NCBI GenBank assembly: GCA_020636675.1
Contig: JACJXK010000017.1
Location: 1-63,020, forward strand
Direction of reading: 5' to 3'
Origin: Prevotellaceae bacterium
GTDB taxonomy: Bacteria; Bacteroidota; Bacteroidia; Bacteroidales; Paludibacteraceae
Length of the DNA stretch: 63,020 bases
Shown one piece after another: positions 18,000 to 26,086 of this stretch. Each line of letters opens with the position of its first letter. The first letter of the stretch is position 1. The notes under the pieces were generated by a model. That model saw only the letters and a program-made list of their open reading frames with translations. It made no database searches and had not been told where the DNA came from. The translations under genes and the position numbers were made by a program.

Positions 18000-18530
18000 A
18001 TGAATTTATGTTTGGTGAGACATACTTCTGTGAATGTGCCATCTGGCATTTGCTATGGACAGAGTGATGTCGGGGTCAATGAGGCTACTTTTGAACAGGA
18101 GGCTAAATCGGCATTGCTGTCCATTCCTGATTGTAGATGGGACGCTGTGTATACTAGTCCGTTGTCGAGGTGTGTCCGTCTGGCGGAGTATGCGGGTTGG
18201 AAGGATGCCCGTCGCGATTCCAGACTGCTGGAACTCGACTTCGGAGATTGGGAGACGAAATATTGGTCTGAAATTGATGACCCCAATCTGTCTGCTTGGT
18301 TTGACGATTATGTCCATGTCCGGACAACGAACGGAGAGTCTTTCCTGAATCAGTATGAGAGGGTGGTGCGCTTTATTAAAGACATGAAACGTTGTGGCTA
18401 TGCTAATGTCCTCGTTTTCACGCATGGCGGTGTGGTTGAGTCTGCCCGTATCTATGCGGGAGCGATGGCGTTCGAAGGCCTCTTTTCCCAAACGTTGCCT
18501 TACGGAGGTGTTGAAATGTTGGAGTTTTAG
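18000..18530 (+). CDS. cobC: Alpha-ribazole phosphatase-like histidine phosphatase
   Basis: A 176-residue member of the histidine phosphatase (phosphoglycerate-mutase-like) superfamily. The catalytic RHT is in LVRHTSVNVPSGICYGQSDV at the N-terminus; the second catalytic histidine lies in FTHGGVV near residue 142; the SPLSRC segment supplies another active-site arginine. The GICYGQ.DV segment is characteristic of CobC. Position after cobS supports removal of phosphate from alpha-ribazole phosphate or from the finished nucleotide loop. General sugar phosphatase activity is the alternative. Confidence 0.88.
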   Translation: MNLCLVRHTSVNVPSGICYGQSDVGVNEATFEQEAKSALLSIPDCRWDAVYTSPLSRCVRLAEYAGWKDARRDSRLLELDFGDWETKYWSEIDDPNLSAWFDDYVHVRTTNGESFLNQYERVVRFIKDMKRCGYANVLVFTHGGVVESARIYAGAMAFEGLFSQTLPYGGVEMLEF

Positions 18531-18607
18531 AACTTTGATGGTCGGACTGTTTTGCTGATAATCGGACTATTCTTGAAAAAAATGGAGTTGGAAGTGAAAA
18601 AATGAGA

Positions 18608-18615
18608 TACCTTTG
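18608..18615 (+). promoter_or_regulatory. -7 promoter element before rlmF
   Basis: TACCTTTG fits TAnnTTTG. Because transcription would begin about 7 bases downstream, near 18621, the ATG at 18639 is a better start for rlmF than the earlier GTG 18615 or ATG 18621. Confidence 0.5.
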
Positions 18616-18638
18616 TGTTTATGTTAGAAAGAAAAAAA

Positions 18639-19511
18639 ATGCACCCGCGTAATAAACACGACGGAGCTTATGATTTTGAAAAGCTGATAAAGGCTTGTCC
18701 TATATTGGAGAAGTTTGTTTTCCTGAATGAATATGGAACACAGACGATAGATTTTTTTAATCCGTTGGCTGTAAGGGCACTAAATAAATCCTTATTGATG
18801 GCCTATTATGGCATAACTTATTGGAACATTCCGTATAAGTCTTTGTGTCCTCCCATTCCGGGAAGGGCGGATTATATCCATTATGTGTCGGATTTGCCTA
18901 CCTCGGAGGGTGGCTTTTGCCGGGATAAAAGATGCCATTGCTTGGATGTTGGTGTGGGATCTAATTGCATCTATCCGATTATTGGAGTTGCTGAGTATGG
19001 TTGGGATTTTGTGGGAGCCGACATTTGCGAAGATTCTTTGAAGAATGCACGTAAAATAGTGACCTGTAATCCTGTCCTGTCTCATCATGTCGATTTGCGT
19101 TTGCAGACTAATTGTCGGCATAAATTTGCTGATGTCATTCGCCCGGACGAGTATTTTGATTTGACGGTTTGTAATCCGCCATTCCATGATTCGGCGGAGC
19201 AGGCTGGCCGAGACGCATTGCGCAAACTGTCGAATCTGAAAGGCAAGTCGGTGAAGGATGCAGTGCTGAATTTTGGTGGTGTCTCCAACGAGTTGTGGTG
19301 TGATGGTGGCGAACTTTTGTTCCTTCAGGAGATGATAGTGGAAAGTAAGAGATTTGCGAAGAATGTTGGATGGTTCACTACCTTGGTTTCAAAAGAGAAG
19401 GAACTGCCTTCGTTGGCGGCCTGTTTGAAAGAGGTGGAAGTGGCAGAGTTCAAAATCATAGATATGTCGCAGGGAGTGAAGACGAGCCGGATATTGGCTT
19501 GGCGTTTTTGA
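18639..19511 (+). CDS. rlmF: 23S rRNA (adenine-1618-N6)-methyltransferase
   Basis: A 290-residue RlmF (YbiN) enzyme that methylates N6 of a single adenine in 23S rRNA using S-adenosylmethionine. It begins with the family hallmark MHPRNKHDGAYDF, has the SAM-binding glycine segment LDVGVGSNCIYPIIG near residue 110, and the amino-methyltransferase motif NPPFHDS near 185. Length matches the family. It follows cobC but has its own promoter, so it is a separate unit, and it converges with the CotH-domain gene across a shared terminator. Confidence 0.93.
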   Translation: MHPRNKHDGAYDFEKLIKACPILEKFVFLNEYGTQTIDFFNPLAVRALNKSLLMAYYGITYWNIPYKSLCPPIPGRADYIHYVSDLPTSEGGFCRDKRCHCLDVGVGSNCIYPIIGVAEYGWDFVGADICEDSLKNARKIVTCNPVLSHHVDLRLQTNCRHKFADVIRPDEYFDLTVCNPPFHDSAEQAGRDALRKLSNLKGKSVKDAVLNFGGVSNELWCDGGELLFLQEMIVESKRFAKNVGWFTTLVSKEKELPSLAACLKEVEVAEFKIIDMSQGVKTSRILAWRF

Positions 19512-19570
19512 TGGCATTGGATAATAGAGGATAGGCGAAGGTGTCCCTTTCCCTGTCTTCTCGAAAATAC

Positions 19571-19608
19571 AAAGAGGGGAGCTCCCTGGTGGTTGCTCTC
19601 CTCTTTTT
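19571..19608. terminator. Bidirectional terminator between rlmF and the CotH-domain gene
   Basis: AAGAGGGGAGC pairs with GCTCTCCTCTT; a T-run follows on the plus strand and A-rich sequence precedes, so it can serve the two convergent genes. Confidence 0.75.
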
Positions 19609-19633
19609 CGCTTTTTAATTTTGAAAGTTCGTT

Positions 19634-22600
19634 TTATCTCATGATCATAAGGTTGAGCTTTGTAATGCCTTGCTCGGAAGCGATGCCTATGATGTAGAAT
19701 CCTGGCTCGTAACGACTGACATCCAATGTGATGGTGTCCGTGCCATGACAAGTCGTGATGCCTCTCTCGTTGCCTTGAGCGTCGTATATTGTTATCTCAT
19801 AAATGCCCGTTGCCGGAACAGTTATGTTGAGCTGCCCTTTGGCGGGATTAGGATAGAGTGCGAATGCCGCGTTTGTGCTTGTTGCCTCTTTTGCCTCTGA
19901 TTTTTCTTCGCAATATTTCGTGCCGTTGGCGCTTGCCGGGGTTGCTGTGTATAGGTTACATTCGCTTTCCAGCCCGAAGATTGTCCATTCGTCGTCTTTG
20001 TCCACCCTTCGTCCGTACGATTGGTTTGTCTCCATTTTCTGGTAGGTGATGGTGTCGATGATGGAGTACACCTGGTCTACCTTCATGGTTAGCGCGACGG
20101 TGGTGGTCTCTGTTGCCGATAGTTTGAAATCGGCATGCAGCGCACCTTGCCAGATGGCATTGTCTGCCCATATTATTTTGTGTTCGCCCGCCTTTATGGT
20201 GGTCGAGTTAGGCTCGTTTGCCGGAATCTGGCTTTTGCCCAGATTGCTGATGTCGTCAGTGAGGTAAAGTCCTGCCAAATCTATGTCTTCCGTTCCGTAG
20301 TTGTATAGTTCTATCCAATCTCCATAGTTCCCGAATTCATCCGGATTGCCGGAGTTCTTGTTGCTGCTGGAGCATAGCTCGTTGATGATGATAGTTGGTT
20401 TTGTTATGCTTGCTTTCTCGAAAGTGGCGACGAGTGTCACGTCGTCTGTCACCGTCTTGTTGTATGCCTGGACTGCTTTGGAGTTGTCGTTGATGACGCC
20501 GCTCATTCCGAACTGGAAGGTGAGGTCTGAACTTGTCTCTACGTTCTGGTGTACTTCTATGGCGATGACGTTCGTTCCCTTCGTGAAAAGTGATTTGTCG
20601 AGAGAGAAGGTTACGCTTTCGTCGTTCTTGTAGGTGATGGCAACTGTCGAGTAGGAAACGTCTCCCTCCTCCATGTTGTATCGGCAGGCCTCTTTCCCGT
20701 TGACGTAGATTATGACGCCGTCGTCATAGACTAGAGATGCCTTTATCCCGTCCAGATTGTCAGGCTCATCTACGTTGAAGCTCGTCCGGAAATAGGCAGT
20801 GATGTATTTGTTGTTACTGTCTGGTCCAAAGTCTAGCACGGTGTTGTATGTGCTGTTGTCCTTGGCATAACCCATTTTTCCGGAGCCGTTGTTCCATGCG
20901 GAATCGTCATAGGATGAGCTGAACCAGTCTGAAGCAGGACTGTCTCCTTTGTAATAATATTTCCATTGAGAACTGCTTCCGAGAATGGAGGATGAAATGG
21001 AGGATGATATGTTCCATGATTTGAACTTGTATCCGGTAGGGGCGACCGGTACGATGGACAGATCCATCCCCTTGAAATATTTGCCGTTAAATCTTGGGGC
21101 ATTCAGCCTTGTGCCGTTCATGATGAAGTCCGCATCCGAAATGTTGGACGAGATGGAGAGGCTGACGGCATCTCCCAATCCGTAATAGCTTTTCAGATTG
21201 TCATAGACGACATCTGCGCGTTTTTTTGCAAAATTGGTCATCGCACCTTTCTGGTCGGAATAGGAGTTGTAGTTTGGCGAATATTTTTTCCAATGGGCGC
21301 ATATTTCAGCCTCTGCGTTAGAATAGACGCTGTCCAATACGGAGAGTACCCTGTCCGTTTCAAATGTGGTGCCTAGGTGGATGAGAAACTTGTTTAGAAA
21401 TTTCTCCTTGAATTCTTCGTTCTTCATTAAGTTGCGGAAAAGTATCACTTTCCATACGTCGGATTCGTCGGGAGCGGAGAATCCGGAGCCTGTGCTTGTT
21501 CCGTTTGCCCAATTGTAGCGGTCTCCTTCTCCCATGGCGAATAGCAACATGTTGGTGTTCTCGCTGGTGTGGTTGTTTGCTCCGTCTCCATATAGTCCGA
21601 ATCCGAAGTCTGTGTCATAGATGATCCAGCGGAAGCGACCTTTGTCTGTTGCCCGCCATAACTTGCAGTTGTTGGCAGGCCAGTCTGTGTTGACGACGTA
21701 TTGCTCTAATATCTGGTAGTCCATATATTCGTCCATGTCCATGAGCCGGCTCATGTCTTTGTAGTAGTTTTCCGAAGTGTAATTATGGGAGTGAGCTATT
21801 AGAGTGTCGTAGGCATTGATGGAGCCCTCTGTGACCTGAACTTTCTCCTTGCTGATTTCAATTAGGTCGATCTCGTCATCTTCCAATCCGTAGTTGGTGT
21901 AGATGTAGTCTTTGTTGGTCCTTTCCCTGAGGTCCATCTGTCCGTAGTATTTGCCGTTGATGAAATAGGCCACAGGTTGGTATGCCTGGTAGTCTACTCC
22001 CATTGTACCCTCCGTGAGTGTCTGCATGAATCCGTCCCTTATGCGGCTGTAGCTGTAGTCGTTGCCGCCGTTCCTTATTTGGATGCTCTTGTATTCTGTC
22101 CCTTTCTTGTTGGGAAAAAAGTTGTAATATTCGTTGCTTCCTTCCGATAGGATGGAGCTGTTTCCCGTTTTGTTGGAGGCGGATATTTTCAGCGATTTCA
22201 GTTCTGCGCTTCTGGAGCATCCTCCCATGACTGCGGCTTCCATCTCTTGGCAGACAACTTGCTTGCCGTCGACAAAGTATTCGAAGTTGACCGGACGTTT
22301 CCAATCTTGGTAGTAATTGGCCACGTCAGATTGGGAGTCGCAGAAGGATGTACCGGAAACCCCGTTCTTTCCTTTTGTGTATATGCCTATGTTGTCCGAG
22401 AAAAAGTTGTCCGGATTGGTGGTGATGGAAATGATTGGTAGCGTGAAGCCTCCGCATTCGGAGTGATAGGAGTCTGCGAAGATGTAGGTGCCTGTTGCTG
22501 TCTCGCTGCATATTCTTCCGTTTTGGTAGGCTCTTGCCCTGACAACGGAGCTGCCCGTCATGGAGATGGGCTTTGTGTAGATTGCAGATTTCTCTGTCGG

Positions 22601-23230
22601 GTCAGACCCGTCCGTTGTGTAATATATTTGAGCATTGTCGCTGGAAGTTAAGGACAATGAAATGTTGGCGTTATATATTCCTGGAGTTATAGAAAAGGAG
22701 GGCGCCGCAAGTCGGATGTTGGAGCTCACTCCGTTGGAGTTCGCTTTTCCTGGCGTCGGGTTTTGCATGTATCCTTCTCCTTTGTCTGTCTTTCCCCACG
22801 AAACGTGAGGGTAAAGGTTCGTGTAAGAAAACTGGTCTACGAGGTTGCTGGATGCGTCGTAGATCAGTAACTTCATGTCGTTTTCTACGGTCTTTATCTT
22901 GAAGCTGGCGTGTAAGCCTTCGGCTAGTTCGTCGAAGTAGAATATCTTGTACTCACCTGCGTTGATGGTGATGTCCGAATTTATCTTCCATGTTTTGAGG
23001 CCGCTTTTTCCGGAATCTGCTTTCTTAAATGTGTTTGTGAAAGAATATCCGTTCAGATTGACGGCAGAAGACCCTGAGTTGTAAAGTTCGACCCAACCGG
23101 AATAGTTGTATTTGTCGTCGAGGAGAGTCGATACATTGCATGGCATCATTTCGTTGAGGATGATGTTTGCTTTTATTTGCGGAATTCCGCAAAGTATTAG
23201 TGCAATGAGGATTGAATAAAGTTTTACCAT
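19634..23230 (-). CDS. Secreted CotH-kinase/lamin-tail protein with type IX sorting domain
   Basis: A 1198-residue secreted protein. Domains in order: signal peptide (residues 1-21); lamin-tail domain (about 22-140, WVELYNSGSSAVNLNGYSFTN); a chitobiase/hexosaminidase C-terminal-like beta domain (about 185-250, QIYYTTDGSDPTEKSAIYTK); a CotH spore-kinase-like domain (about 260-690, with GKYYGQMDLRERTNKDYI and the YDTDFGFG motif); a jelly-roll-like region with VYDDGVIIYVNGKE; a second lamin-tail domain (from about 955); and a Por-type sorting domain at the end (ALYPNPAKGQLNI ... GFYIIGI). CotH proteins elsewhere are atypical kinases that phosphorylate secreted proteins; activity here is inferred. 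It should be exported by the type IX system and anchored on the surface. Confidence 0.88.
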   Translation of the reverse strand: MVKLYSILIALILCGIPQIKANIILNEMMPCNVSTLLDDKYNYSGWVELYNSGSSAVNLNGYSFTNTFKKADSGKSGLKTWKINSDITINAGEYKIFYFDELAEGLHASFKIKTVENDMKLLIYDASSNLVDQFSYTNLYPHVSWGKTDKGEGYMQNPTPGKANSNGVSSNIRLAAPSFSITPGIYNANISLSLTSSDNAQIYYTTDGSDPTEKSAIYTKPISMTGSSVVRARAYQNGRICSETATGTYIFADSYHSECGGFTLPIISITTNPDNFFSDNIGIYTKGKNGVSGTSFCDSQSDVANYYQDWKRPVNFEYFVDGKQVVCQEMEAAVMGGCSRSAELKSLKISASNKTGNSSILSEGSNEYYNFFPNKKGTEYKSIQIRNGGNDYSYSRIRDGFMQTLTEGTMGVDYQAYQPVAYFINGKYYGQMDLRERTNKDYIYTNYGLEDDEIDLIEISKEKVQVTEGSINAYDTLIAHSHNYTSENYYKDMSRLMDMDEYMDYQILEQYVVNTDWPANNCKLWRATDKGRFRWIIYDTDFGFGLYGDGANNHTSENTNMLLFAMGEGDRYNWANGTSTGSGFSAPDESDVWKVILFRNLMKNEEFKEKFLNKFLIHLGTTFETDRVLSVLDSVYSNAEAEICAHWKKYSPNYNSYSDQKGAMTNFAKKRADVVYDNLKSYYGLGDAVSLSISSNISDADFIMNGTRLNAPRFNGKYFKGMDLSIVPVAPTGYKFKSWNISSSISSSILGSSSQWKYYYKGDSPASDWFSSSYDDSAWNNGSGKMGYAKDNSTYNTVLDFGPDSNNKYITAYFRTSFNVDEPDNLDGIKASLVYDDGVIIYVNGKEACRYNMEEGDVSYSTVAITYKNDESVTFSLDKSLFTKGTNVIAIEVHQNVETSSDLTFQFGMSGVINDNSKAVQAYNKTVTDDVTLVATFEKASITKPTIIINELCSSSNKNSGNPDEFGNYGDWIELYNYGTEDIDLAGLYLTDDISNLGKSQIPANEPNSTTIKAGEHKIIWADNAIWQGALHADFKLSATETTTVALTMKVDQVYSIIDTITYQKMETNQSYGRRVDKDDEWTIFGLESECNLYTATPASANGTKYCEEKSEAKEATSTNAAFALYPNPAKGQLNITVPATGIYEITIYDAQGNERGITTCHGTDTITLDVSRYEPGFYIIGIASEQGITKLNLMIMR

Positions 23231-23998
23231 AACTATTCAATTTAATGTGAAAGAATCTTGCACCCGTGAAATATCAAGAAGAATACAGATTCGTTTTGAA
23301 AGTGAAAAATATACAATAGATGACAATTTAGAACAATAGCCGAAGTGGAAGGCGAAAAGCCTATTCGTGATCGGAACCATTCTGAAACATACAATTAAAA
23401 AAAGAGTCTTCTTGAAGGACAATTTTGTGGACAGTCATCTGTCATTCTTGTTGTCCTATTAAAGATTGTTCGTTTACATACATTGGCAACGTTATTCACA
23501 TAAAAACGTTGCTTTTTTGCTCGGTTCAATTCGTAAAGCCGAGACTTGCAAGACTTATGATTCCAAAAATATGTAAAAAAAAGTTATTGTGCAATTGTTG
23601 TTTTCTGCCTTTCAGAAATAATAAATATGGTTTTTCTGAAAAAATCCCATATAATGGAGCATCTCTGATGGTTTGGTTGCTTTTGTCTTTTTGTGTTTTT
23701 GACAAATGTCAACAAAAATAAGTTCGTAATGTGACTTTTGATGATGGATAAAGCTGGAGTCAACACGAGTTTTTTTTCGTCGACCTAGTGTTTTTGTTAC
23801 ATAAAAATGGTTTTTCGTGTAACATTTTTTTTAATGTAAAATCCTCTTTTTTTTAAATTTTGTTTTTATTCCTGTTTTGAATTGTTGTCGGGAATGATTG
23901 AAAATTTATGATTATTGATTGTATTTTGAAAGGTTGATGAGTCTTAGTCTTCTAATTTTACCCTCTGTGATATTGCACATAACTTCAGTGTTTTATTT
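23231..23998. other. Intergenic region between divergent secreted-protein genes
   Basis: A 768-base AT-rich gap with no credible protein gene; the reading frames present lack start context and protein-like composition. It should hold promoters for both divergent genes. The one clear structure is a terminator-like hairpin at 23486-23518, listed separately. T-rich runs crowd the last 200 bases before 23999. Confidence 0.5.
23486..23518 (+). terminator. Orphan intrinsic terminator
   Basis: GCAACGTT pairs with AACGTTGC and is followed by TTTTTT, a textbook plus-strand terminator. No plus-strand gene precedes it for about 4 kb (the region upstream is covered by a minus-strand gene), so it may end a small non-coding transcript starting near 23400 or act as a leader attenuator. 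Confidence 0.6.
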
Positions 23999-24478
23999 AT
24001 GAAAAAGAAAATATTGACTAGACGCTTTTTTGCCTCTGTTTTTCTGTTTTCTGCGGCTATTTTGACGATAAATGCAGAACAGTTGGTGGTGGAAGAAAAA
24101 ACGGGAGGGGTGACCTCCTATTATTTGGGCGATTCGCCCGTGTTGACCATCGAAGATAATTCGTTGGTAGTGAAAACAAACAATGCAAATGCGGAGTTCA
24201 GTCTATCCGATGTCTCTAAGTACTATTTCAGAAGTGGTACAACGTCTGTTCCTGATTCGCAGGAGGTCTGTCCGTTGATGTCAGTTGCCGGAGATGAAAT
24301 CCGGTTGTCCGGATTCTCGACTCAGACTTTGGTGCGTGTATATAAGGTAAGTGGACAGAGTGTCGGAGCTTACCGCACCAATGAAGTCGGTTCTTTGACA
24401 ATCTCTTTGGCAAATTTCTCGGATGGCGTTTATCTCGTAAAAACAAATTCATCAACCATTAAAATCACAAAAAGATGA
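23999..24478 (+). CDS. Small secreted protein with type IX sorting domain
   Basis: A 159-residue protein with a signal peptide (to about residue 27, ILTINAEQ), a short beta-rich region (LVVKTNNANAEFSLSDVSKYYF) and a Por-type C-terminal domain (VRVYKVSGQSVGAYRTNEVG ... DGVYLVKTNSSTIKITKR). Apart from the sorting domain there is almost no cargo, so it may be an assembly or anchoring partner and not an enzyme. Its stop overlaps the start of the next gene by four bases (ATGA), so the two are translationally coupled. No function is known to me. Confidence 0.82.
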   Translation: MKKKILTRRFFASVFLFSAAILTINAEQLVVEEKTGGVTSYYLGDSPVLTIEDNSLVVKTNNANAEFSLSDVSKYYFRSGTTSVPDSQEVCPLMSVAGDEIRLSGFSTQTLVRVYKVSGQSVGAYRTNEVGSLTISLANFSDGVYLVKTNSSTIKITKR

Positions 24479-25440
24479 AAAAAATTATTTCTTTGGCGGT
24501 CATCGGCTCTCTGTCGTTGGGTATGATGGCTCAGTCGTATAATAAAATGCGCGTTCTGAAAAATGATGGAGGCGAGGTCTTCTTCGATATTTCGGAGGTG
24601 AAGCAAGTGGATTTCGTGGAGGGACAGAATAATGTGACTCCGTTCTTGGCTGGTACGGACGAAACGAAGGATGGTCCACTTAAAACGACTTTGGACGAGA
24701 ATGTGGCAGGTGGTGCTAATCTGCTTTGTTATCCATCTCAACTTTCGGACGATCCATATAAGAAACATCCGGTTGTGATTTGGGGTCCGGGCGGAGGCAC
24801 TGCGCCGGGTGCCTATATGGGTGTCATTAATCGTATGGCATCCCAGGGATTTGTGGTTTTTGCCACGAAGGAATCTCCCGGTGAAGGCACGGAGATGATG
24901 GCTGCTATCGACTGGTTGGAGCAACAGAACAACAATCCGAACAGCAAGTTCTACAATAAACTGCTCTTGGAGCGTGTCGGCGTATTTGGACATTCTATGG
25001 GCGGTTTGAGCTCGGAGCAGGCTCTTATAAAAGATAAGCGTGTCGTTACTGCGGTTTTGAATAATAGTGGTGCCTTTAACCATGCGGAGCTTACCAAGAC
25101 AACAAAGCCGGCCATGATTGTTTATGGTGAGGTCGGAATGGAGAAGCCGAATGCGCAGGGCGACTATTATAACACGGGAAATAAGGGTCCTCTTTGCTTG
25201 GTGGAGATGACCGGAGGTAAAGACACAGGTGAAGGTGGCTGGGGTCATGGCTCCGGTCCTTGGGGCGGTATGGCTGCCAGTGTGGCATGGATGCGTTGGC
25301 ATATAGGCGGTGAGTCGTTCCGTAAAAAGGAATTTATTGAACCGAACGGAAAATATGTGAACGGTCCAATTGTCGGAGAACAGGGCTATTGGAAAGGTGA
25401 ATGGAAAAACTGGGAGAATTGGGAAGATTATGAATATTAA
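24475..25440 (+). CDS. Secreted alpha/beta hydrolase (cutinase/PET-hydrolase-like)
   Basis: A 321-residue secreted enzyme: signal peptide (to about residue 19, MMAQ), a short beta segment like that in its partner (GGEVFFDISEVKQVDF), then an alpha/beta hydrolase fold. The nucleophile elbow is GHSMGG with serine at about residue 174, the oxyanion-side segment is WGPGGGTAPGAY, and the likely catalytic histidine is in GGWGHGSGPWGG. The elbow and the GQG-like layout resemble polyesterase/cutinase, chlorophyllase and dienelactone-hydrolase relatives; some Bacteroidota polyesterases of this kind are known. The natural substrate is probably an ester but cannot be named. It lacks its own sorting domain while the coupled upstream gene is nearly only a sorting domain. 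Confidence 0.8.
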   Translation: MKKIISLAVIGSLSLGMMAQSYNKMRVLKNDGGEVFFDISEVKQVDFVEGQNNVTPFLAGTDETKDGPLKTTLDENVAGGANLLCYPSQLSDDPYKKHPVVIWGPGGGTAPGAYMGVINRMASQGFVVFATKESPGEGTEMMAAIDWLEQQNNNPNSKFYNKLLLERVGVFGHSMGGLSSEQALIKDKRVVTAVLNNSGAFNHAELTKTTKPAMIVYGEVGMEKPNAQGDYYNTGNKGPLCLVEMTGGKDTGEGGWGHGSGPWGGMAASVAWMRWHIGGESFRKKEFIEPNGKYVNGPIVGEQGYWKGEWKNWENWEDYEY

Positions 25441-25524
25441 GTGATTGCTAAAAAGCAATTTGATAAAAATAGTAAACACATAAAAAATAAGATATAAGAA
25501 TAAACGAAAATTATCGACAGGGTT

Positions 25525-25560
25525 AGAGGATTCGGGATTGTCTCTCGGATCCTCTTTTTT
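25525..25560 (+). terminator. Terminator after the hydrolase gene
   Basis: AGAGGAT pairs with ATCCTCT, followed by a run of T at 25555-25560; it closes the two-gene secreted-protein operon. Confidence 0.7.
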
Positions 25561-25629
25561 ATTGGTTATAAGAAACTTGTTAAAGTTCAATATGCCTTGT
25601 GTGGCTTATTCCATCAGATTATCGTCGGC

Positions 25630-25705
25630 AAAATATTCCGTCGGGATAATCTATTTATAGAAGAAATGATGAAAGACGGGATTGCATTCCATCGGAGTGT
25701 GCCAA
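25630..25705 (-). repeat. Diverged copy of the dispersed palindromic repeat
   Basis: The minus strand holds ATAAATAGATTATCCC-GAC-GGAAT, aligning with the core at 10427, 10565, 35675 and 41679, and 35 bases before it a second small palindrome, the same two-hairpin spacing as at 35690-35745. The rest of the 646-base gap between 25441 and 26086 has no credible gene; a 78-codon frame here is an artefact of the repeat. Confidence 0.6.
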
Positions 25706-26086
25706 GGCATTCCGTTGTCATAGATTTCCGGATGGTATTTCCTGAACAAACAGGATTTTTTCAATATGCCTCACCGTGGGCAGTCGGATACTTGTCTTTG
25801 ATCGCGGAGGAGAGAGGGGCACTCGCAGTGTGAAAAAACCTTTTCGCACAAATTATTTTTTGACGATTGCAATGTTTTCTTCTTGTTGCTTCTTTTTAGT
25901 TCTGTTGAAAAAAACATTCGTATCGTTCGTTTGTTTCAGAAATAGAATCTGTGTTCTTTGTAATGCGTTGTATATGTGAATTTTATGTAATATATACAAA
26001 GATAAGACAAAGAGCTGAGAATCTGTCAATGGGAGTTTTGTCCTATTGGTGATTGGAATCGTATTCTGTTCTCTAAATCTGTTGCA

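Noticed and set aside
24430..25590. 386-codon minus-strand frame over the hydrolase gene
   Set aside because: Histidine/arginine-rich antisense reading of a gene with clear signal peptide and GHSMGG motif; it also spans a terminator.
25597..25833. 78-codon plus-strand frame after the hydrolase
   Set aside because: It runs through a copy of the dispersed palindromic repeat and has no protein-like pattern.
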